This document shows positions 22,405-26,650 of a DNA stretch of 26,650 nt, one piece after another. The notes under the pieces are model-generated. The model saw nothing but the letters and a program-made list of their open reading frames with translations, ran no database searches and was not told where the DNA came from. How positions within the stretch are numbered: the stretch's first letter is position 1; each line of letters starts with the position of its first letter. Source of the stretch: Oscillospiraceae bacterium (GTDB taxonomy: Bacteria > Bacillota > Clostridia > Oscillospirales > Oscillospiraceae); the NCBI GenBank assembly GCA_020025345.1, contig JAHHSH010000021.1, forward strand, positions 1 through 26,650. The letters run 5' to 3'. Made by a program: the position numbers and the translations under genes.

Positions 22405-23430
22405 TTAGAACTGCTCCAAGAAGCGTACATCGTTTTCGAAAATCAGCCGCAGATCGGCGATCTTGAACCGGCCCATAGCCATACGTTCCAGACCCATGCC
22501 GAAGGCCCAGCCGGAGTAGACATCCGGGTCGATGCCGGACATCTCCAGCACGCGGGGGTGTACCATACCGGCGCCCAGCACCTCAATCCAGCCCTCACCC
22601 TTGCAGGTGGGGCAGCCCTTGCCGCCGCACTTGTGGCACTGAATGTCCATCTCGCAGGAGGGCTCAGTGAAGGGGAAGTGATGGGGGCGGAAACGGGTGA
22701 CGGTGCCCTTGCCGTAGAGCTTCTCGATGACGGTGTTGAGGGTGCCCTTCAGATCGGCCATGGTCACACCCTTGTCGATGACCATGCCCTCCACCTGATG
22801 GAACATGGGGGAGTGGGTGGCGTCCACCTCATCCTTACGGTACACGCGGCCGGGAGCCAGAATACGGATGGGGGGCTTCATGGTGTCCATAGCGTGGATC
22901 TGCATGGGAGAGGTCTGGGAGCGCAGCATGACCTTGCTGTCCTCATCAAAATAGAAGGTGTCAGACCAGTCGCGGGAGGGGTGGCCCTCCTCGGCGTTCA
23001 GACGGTCAAAGTTATAATAGGACAGCTCCACTTCGGGGCCGTCGAGAATGGTAAAGCCCATGCCCACAAAGATATCCTTGATCTCGTCCAGGGCCAGATA
23101 CATGGGGTGCTTGTGACCGATACGGACGGGCTTGCCGGGAATGGTCACGTCCACGGCCTCGTCCCGGAGCTGCTGCTCCAGCTTGGCGGCGGCCAGACGA
23201 TCGCGGGCGCAGTCGATGGCGCTCTCCAGTGCGCTGCGCACCTCGTTGGCGATCTGTCCCATGATGGGGCGCTCCTCGGGGCTCAGCTTGCCCATCTGCT
23301 TCAAAACGGCGGTCAGCTCGCCCTTCTTACCCAGATACTTGACGCGCAGGGCCTCCAGTTCCTCAGTAGCGGCGCAGTGCTCAATGGCTTCCAGCGCGCT
23401 TTTGCGGATGACTTCCAGTTGCTGTTTCAT
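22405..23430 (-). CDS. pheS: Phenylalanine--tRNA ligase alpha subunit
   Basis: A 341-residue catalytic subunit of PheRS that activates phenylalanine and charges tRNA-Phe. The N-terminal coiled-coil (about 1-85) is followed by the class II core with HPSRDWSDTFYFDE, the motif 2 region around ILAPGRVYRKDEVDATHSP, the CHKCGGKGCPTCKGEGW Cys-rich loop common in Firmicutes, and motif 3 near GWAFGMGLERMAM. The start at 23430 has GAGG 8 nt upstream; the open frame extends into the T-box leader, which is not coding. It is the first gene of pheST, under T-box control. Confidence 0.96.
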   Translation of the reverse strand: MKQQLEVIRKSALEAIEHCAATEELEALRVKYLGKKGELTAVLKQMGKLSPEERPIMGQIANEVRSALESAIDCARDRLAAAKLEQQLRDEAVDVTIPGKPVRIGHKHPMYLALDEIKDIFVGMGFTILDGPEVELSYYNFDRLNAEEGHPSRDWSDTFYFDEDSKVMLRSQTSPMQIHAMDTMKPPIRILAPGRVYRKDEVDATHSPMFHQVEGMVIDKGVTMADLKGTLNTVIEKLYGKGTVTRFRPHHFPFTEPSCEMDIQCHKCGGKGCPTCKGEGWIEVLGAGMVHPRVLEMSGIDPDVYSGWAFGMGLERMAMGRFKIADLRLIFENDVRFLEQF

Positions 23431-23484
23431 GATAAAAACCTCACTCCTCCAGTAAGATATACAGAATTTCGGGACGAAAAGGCA

Positions 23485-23735
23485 TGAAAAAAGTCCTTTC
23501 CTCCCACAATCGGGACGAAAGGACGTAATACTTCCGTGGTACCACCCAAATTCGCAGATATAGCTGCGCACTCGATTCCCCATAACGGAGGATGACCCGG
23601 CCGCGCATTTCCTCGCGGCAGCTCCCGGACGAACACAGCGATCCCGCCCTGCGCCGGCTTTCAGCCCATCGACCGGCGCTCTCTGCAGGGGGTATTATTC
23701 ACTGAACTTTCCGTTCAACGCTTTTTCACTAATAT
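23485..23735 (-). ncRNA. T-box leader (phenylalanine) of pheST
   Basis: The minus strand carries the T-box sequence GGGTGGTACCACGG (23547-23534), whose TGGTACCAC pairs with the free 3' end of uncharged tRNA, upstream of a terminator. The 5' part has Stem I features (AGAGAGCGCCGG, then CTGAAAGCCGG) and a likely specifier TTC (23633-23631, Phe) followed by G. The specifier matches the downstream genes: when uncharged tRNA-Phe accumulates, the antiterminator forms and pheST is expressed. Exact 5' and 3' ends are estimated. Confidence 0.93.
23487..23524 (-). terminator. T-box regulated terminator
   Basis: Minus strand GTCCTTTC / GAAAGGAC with internal TCCC/GGGA pairing and a TTTTTT run (23492-23487), about 57 nt before the pheS start. 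It is the termination half of the T-box switch. Confidence 0.9.
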
Positions 23736-23740
23736 AGTTA

Positions 23741-23769
23741 TTTATATCATAGTCGGACAAAAGTTGCAA
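23741..23769 (-). promoter_or_regulatory. Predicted promoter of pheST
   Basis: Minus strand TTGCAA (23769-23764), 17-nt spacer, TATAAA (23746-23741), placing the start near 23734, just before the T-box Stem I. TTGTCC-N18-TATATT overlaps as an alternative. Confidence 0.6.
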
Positions 23770-23825
23770 GGGGAAATTTCTCCGCGATTCGCCGAAAAAA
23801 TCTCGCCTGCAGCAAAAAAGCGTGG

Positions 23826-23831
23826 TATACT
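23826..23831 (+). promoter_or_regulatory. Candidate -10 box of the nnrD-alr operon
   Basis: TATACT lies 27 nt before the nnrD ATG. No good -35 stands at 16-18 nt, so this is tentative. Confidence 0.4.
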
Positions 23832-23858
23832 ATTCATAATACGGAAAGGAGCGATGGC

Positions 23859-24713
23859 ATGGAGCGGATCACACTTAAATATGTGAGAAAGCAGCTTCCG
23901 CAGCGGGATCCGTGGGGGCATAAGGGCGATTTCGGAAAAGTCCTGTGCCTTTGCGGCAGCGTGGGCTATACCGGCGCGCCGGTGTTTGCCAGCCGGGCCG
24001 CGGTGCGAACCGGAGCGGGACTGGTGTTTTTAGGTGTTCCCCAGACCGTGTGGCCGGTAGCTGCGGTGAAGAGTGATGAGGCCATGCCGTTCCCACTGCC
24101 GGAGCAGGGGGGAAAGCTGTCCCTTGCTTCGGAGGAGGAAATTCGCCGCCGCGGCGCAGATTGTGATGCGGTGCTGCTGGGCTGCGGCTTAGGACGCAGC
24201 GAGGAGAGCGACGAGCTGTGCCGCCGCCTTTTGACACTTTCCAAACCGCTGGTGCTGGATGCCGATGGCATAAATGCGCTGCAAGGTCATATGGATGCAT
24301 TGGAGTGCCGACGCGGTCAGGTGACGGTACTGACGCCGCACGAGGGCGAGTTTCTCCGCGCGGGCGGAGAACTGTCTTTGGGCCGGGAGGAGGCCGCACG
24401 GCGTTTTGCTGCAAAGTATGGCGTGTACCTTATTTTAAAGGGACATGAGACAATTGTGGCAGCACCGGACGGGCGGATGACCATCAATACCACCGGCAAT
24501 TCCGGTATGGCGAAAGGCGGCAGCGGCGATGTGCTGGCCGGGATGGTGCTCTCGCTGCTGGGACAGGGAATGGAGCCGCTGGCTGCCTGTGCCTGCGCCG
24601 TATGGCTGCACGGCCGCGCCGGAGATCTGGCATCGGCGGAAAAGGGAGAGCGGGGCATGACGCCTTCGGATCTTCTGGCGCAGATCCCCTATGCTTTATT
24701 GGAAACAGAGTAG
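23859..24713 (+). CDS. nnrD: ADP-dependent NAD(P)H-hydrate dehydratase
   Basis: A 284-residue ribokinase-like enzyme that repairs damaged (hydrated) NADH/NADPH by ADP-driven dehydration. Signature regions are GHKGDFGKVL (20-29), LDADGINAL (133-141), LTPHEGEF (158-165) and the nucleotide-binding TGNSGMAKGGSGDVLAG (212-228). It is the standalone dehydratase; the NnrE epimerase domain fused in many bacteria is missing and is not next door. The start at 23859 has AAGGAG 7 nt upstream; the ATG at 23854 is out of frame. It is followed by a lipoprotein gene and alr, an arrangement found in many Firmicutes. Confidence 0.95.
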   Translation: MERITLKYVRKQLPQRDPWGHKGDFGKVLCLCGSVGYTGAPVFASRAAVRTGAGLVFLGVPQTVWPVAAVKSDEAMPFPLPEQGGKLSLASEEEIRRRGADCDAVLLGCGLGRSEESDELCRRLLTLSKPLVLDADGINALQGHMDALECRRGQVTVLTPHEGEFLRAGGELSLGREEAARRFAAKYGVYLILKGHETIVAAPDGRMTINTTGNSGMAKGGSGDVLAGMVLSLLGQGMEPLAACACAVWLHGRAGDLASAEKGERGMTPSDLLAQIPYALLETE

Positions 24714-24766
24714 AGAAAATACGGGATACGGAGAGCCTTCCGAAATGAAAATCGGAGGGATGAACC

Positions 24767-25327
24767 GTGAAAAAAGTATGGGTATGTCTCCTTGCCTTGA
24801 CGCTCCTTTGCGGCTGCAGCAGCCGGCAGGAGCAGGCGGAGAAAATACAACAGAGTTATGGCACACTGGAAAAGGTGACCATGGAGGCCGAAGCGGTGGT
24901 GCATTTGGCGGAGGAAAACCGCAGCTTCACTGTACGCTGCCTGTGGGAGCCGGAGGGCGCCACCACCACAATCCTTGCGCCGGAGGAGCTGAAAGGACTT
25001 TCAGCCACCGCGTCGGGGGAAGAGCTGATGGTCAACTGGGACGGAGCGGCGCTGGCGGCAGGGCGGCAACAGGTGCTGTCCCCGGCGGCCTGTATTCCGT
25101 GGCTGCTGCACGCGGCGGCGGAGGGCTATCTTGTAGAAGTCGGCGACGAGGTTATCGAAGGCATGGACTGCCTGCGGATGGCACTGGATACCACAGCCCC
25201 GGACGGGGAAAAGATCCTGTGTACGATTTGGTTTGCAAAGGACGGCTTCGTGCCGTGCTATACAGAATTTTCAAGCGGCGGCACGATCGTGCTGACACTG
25301 CGGACTTTGTCCTTTGAGGCAGAGTAA
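24767..25327 (+). CDS. GerS/YdcC-like lipoprotein
   Basis: A 186-residue lipoprotein: signal peptide with lipobox LLCGC (lipidated Cys17), then a mature domain starting SSRQEQ and rich in beta strands (for example VTMEAEAVVHLAEENRSFTVR), consistent with a LolA-like fold. In Bacillus the LolA-like ydcC, and in Clostridioides difficile the germination lipoprotein gerS, lie directly before alr, as here, so homology by position and type is likely. The sequence similarity itself is weak by eye. The start is a GTG at 24767 with GGAGG 8 nt upstream. alr follows 16 nt after. Confidence 0.78.
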   Translation: MKKVWVCLLALTLLCGCSSRQEQAEKIQQSYGTLEKVTMEAEAVVHLAEENRSFTVRCLWEPEGATTTILAPEELKGLSATASGEELMVNWDGAALAAGRQQVLSPAACIPWLLHAAAEGYLVEVGDEVIEGMDCLRMALDTTAPDGEKILCTIWFAKDGFVPCYTEFSSGGTIVLTLRTLSFEAE

Positions 25328-25343
25328 AGAGGAGGAGTAGGAA

Positions 25344-26513
25344 ATGGATTCCACACTAAAGAGAACATGGGCGGAGATTGATTTGGATGCGCTGGAGCAT
25401 AACTATCGGACGCTGCGGCAGCGGATTGGTGATAAGGTGAAGTTTCTGGGTGTGGTCAAGGCGGATGCTTACGGTCACGGTGCCGTACAGGTGGCCCATC
25501 TCCTGCAGGAGTTGAAGGCGGATTATCTGGCGGTGTCCAGCGTGGATGAAGCCATGGAACTGCGCAATCACGGCATTACCATGCCGATTTTGATCTTGGG
25601 CCACACCCCTCGGGAACAGGTGGGAAAGCTCATTGCCAACAAGATCACCCAAGCGGTCACCTGCCGGGCTAAGGCCGAGGAGTACAGCCAGGAGGCGGTG
25701 CGCTGCGGCGGCGAGCTGACGGTACATATTAAAGTGGATACGGGTATGTCGCGGCTGGGCTTCCTCTGCGAGGGGGAGCACTTTGCCTCCGGTGTGGCAG
25801 GGATCTGCGAGGCCTGTGCTCTGCCGGGGCTGCATGCTGAGGGAATTTTTACCCACTTTGCCGTAGCCGATGAGGAGGATGAGGAAAGTGCCCGTTATAC
25901 CAGAGGGCAGTTTGACCTCTTCTGCCGCGTGATTGAGGCTGTGGAAAAGACGCGGGGCGAGCGCTTTGCTATCCGACACTGTGCCAATACCGGCGCGGTG
26001 GCCTGCTATGAGGATATGTATTTGGATATGGTGCGGCCCGGTTTGCTGCTCTATGGCTACGGGGAATTTGCCGAAAAGCTGGGCTTGCAGCCGGTGATGA
26101 CGCTGAAAACCACGGTGAGTACCATCAAGGTCTATGATCCCGGTACCACCGTCAGCTATGGGCGGCTCTACACCGCGCCGGAGACCACAACCATTGGCGT
26201 GGTACCCTGCGGCTATGCCGACGGCTTTATGCGCAGTCTCTCCAATCGCTGCTCGCTGATGACCGACTATGGCCCGGCACCCCAGCGGGGGCGCATCTGC
26301 ATGGATATGTGCATGATCGACCTCACCCATCTGCCGCAGGTGCAGGTAGGGGACGAGGTGGAGATCTTTGGCAAGCGCAACCCGGTGGAAACGCTGGCCG
26401 CGGCGGCGGGCACCATTCCCTATGAGCTGACCTGCGCTGTCAGTAAGCGGGTCATGCGTGTCTATTTCCGCAACGGTAAGGAAGTGGAACGGGAGCTTCT
26501 GCTGCGCGTTTGA
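25344..26513 (+). CDS. alr: Alanine racemase
   Basis: A 389-residue fold-III PLP enzyme interconverting L- and D-alanine, supplying D-Ala for peptidoglycan. The PLP lysine is Lys39 in VVKADAYGHG, the second catalytic base Tyr272 in VSYGRLY, and the conserved MVRPGLLLYGYG and RICMDMCMID regions are present. Length is typical. The start at 25344 has AGGAGG upstream. It follows the lipoprotein by 16 nt and is probably in one operon from nnrD. No terminator is seen between alr and the next frame. Whether this is the vegetative or a sporulation-linked alr cannot be told. Confidence 0.96.
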   Translation: MDSTLKRTWAEIDLDALEHNYRTLRQRIGDKVKFLGVVKADAYGHGAVQVAHLLQELKADYLAVSSVDEAMELRNHGITMPILILGHTPREQVGKLIANKITQAVTCRAKAEEYSQEAVRCGGELTVHIKVDTGMSRLGFLCEGEHFASGVAGICEACALPGLHAEGIFTHFAVADEEDEESARYTRGQFDLFCRVIEAVEKTRGERFAIRHCANTGAVACYEDMYLDMVRPGLLLYGYGEFAEKLGLQPVMTLKTTVSTIKVYDPGTTVSYGRLYTAPETTTIGVVPCGYADGFMRSLSNRCSLMTDYGPAPQRGRICMDMCMIDLTHLPQVQVGDEVEIFGKRNPVETLAAAAGTIPYELTCAVSKRVMRVYFRNGKEVERELLLRV

Positions 26514-26559
26514 TGGACGAAATCATTGGAATGACAGATATAGAAAAAAGAGGAACACA

Positions 26560-26650
26560 ATGACAGAATACTATAACCTGCCTGTACGCTTTACAGAAGA
26601 AGAACGGGAAAAATATGCTGCATGGGGCATCAAAAAGCAGAAAGTAGAGA
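26560..26650 (+). CDS. Partial gene of unknown function, cut by window end
   Basis: An ATG at 26560 after AGAGG opens a frame without a stop to the window edge (30 codons), beginning MTEYYNLPVRFTEEEREKYA. It is rich in Glu and Lys and appears soluble. In Bacillus the gene after alr encodes the MazE-type antitoxin, but this start does not resemble it. It lies 46 nt after alr and is likely in the same operon. Confidence 0.6.
   Translation, partial: MTEYYNLPVRFTEEEREKYAAWGIKKQKVE

Overview
The window looks like chromosomal DNA of a Gram-positive anaerobe of the class Clostridia, probably a gut Oscillospiraceae-type bacterium. This is inferred from the moderately high GC, strong AGGAGG-type ribosome binding sites, a T-box leader on pheST, an IreB homologue, a GerS/YdcC-like lipoprotein directly before alr, and standalone NnrD and LysO proteins. 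No rRNA, tRNA, CRISPR array, insertion sequence or phage gene was seen. The window is gene-dense and most genes start with a clear Shine-Dalgarno (SD) sequence.

Layout. (1) 49-1049 (+): an SDR oxidoreductase and a small membrane protein. (2) 1107-5953: an aspartate-family amino acid block, with thrC-thrB on the minus strand and divergent lysC-asd on the plus strand, covering aspartate to aspartate semialdehyde and homoserine to threonine. Homoserine dehydrogenase is not in the window. (3) 6120-6743: a membrane-anchored HTH regulator facing a possible 25-residue peptide gene, with repeated TTGACA-containing motifs around them. (4) 6921-13592 (-): a five-gene operon running from a zinc-finger/HTH regulator through an MFS transporter, an M32 carboxypeptidase homologue and a second MFS transporter to Xaa-Pro dipeptidyl-peptidase. 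It has a near-consensus promoter at one end and a strong terminator at the other. (5) About 13673-14001: no gene seen, followed by two tandem terminators. (6) 14212-16638 (-): a sodium-dependent (NSS) transporter and a LysO-type lysine exporter. (7) 16796-17608 (+): an ADP-ribosylglycohydrolase. (8) 17698-19218 (-): an NlpC/P60 lipoprotein with SH3b domains and an uncharacterised 98-residue protein. (9) 19369-23769 (-): ireB, then pheS-pheT under a phenylalanine T-box. (10) 23859-26650 (+): nnrD, a GerS-like lipoprotein, alr, and the start of an unknown gene cut by the window edge.

The most unusual item is the operon at 6921-13592. It appears to be a self-regulated uptake and degradation module for peptides or peptide-like compounds, built on MFS carriers rather than ABC or POT transporters. 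Its M32 protein keeps the family fold signatures but has lost the second histidine of HEXXH and, by alignment from memory, the third metal ligand, so it is either a pseudoenzyme or has a changed chemistry. Second is the regulator/small-peptide locus at 6120-6814. Third is a Cys-rich insertion of about 100 residues in PheT.
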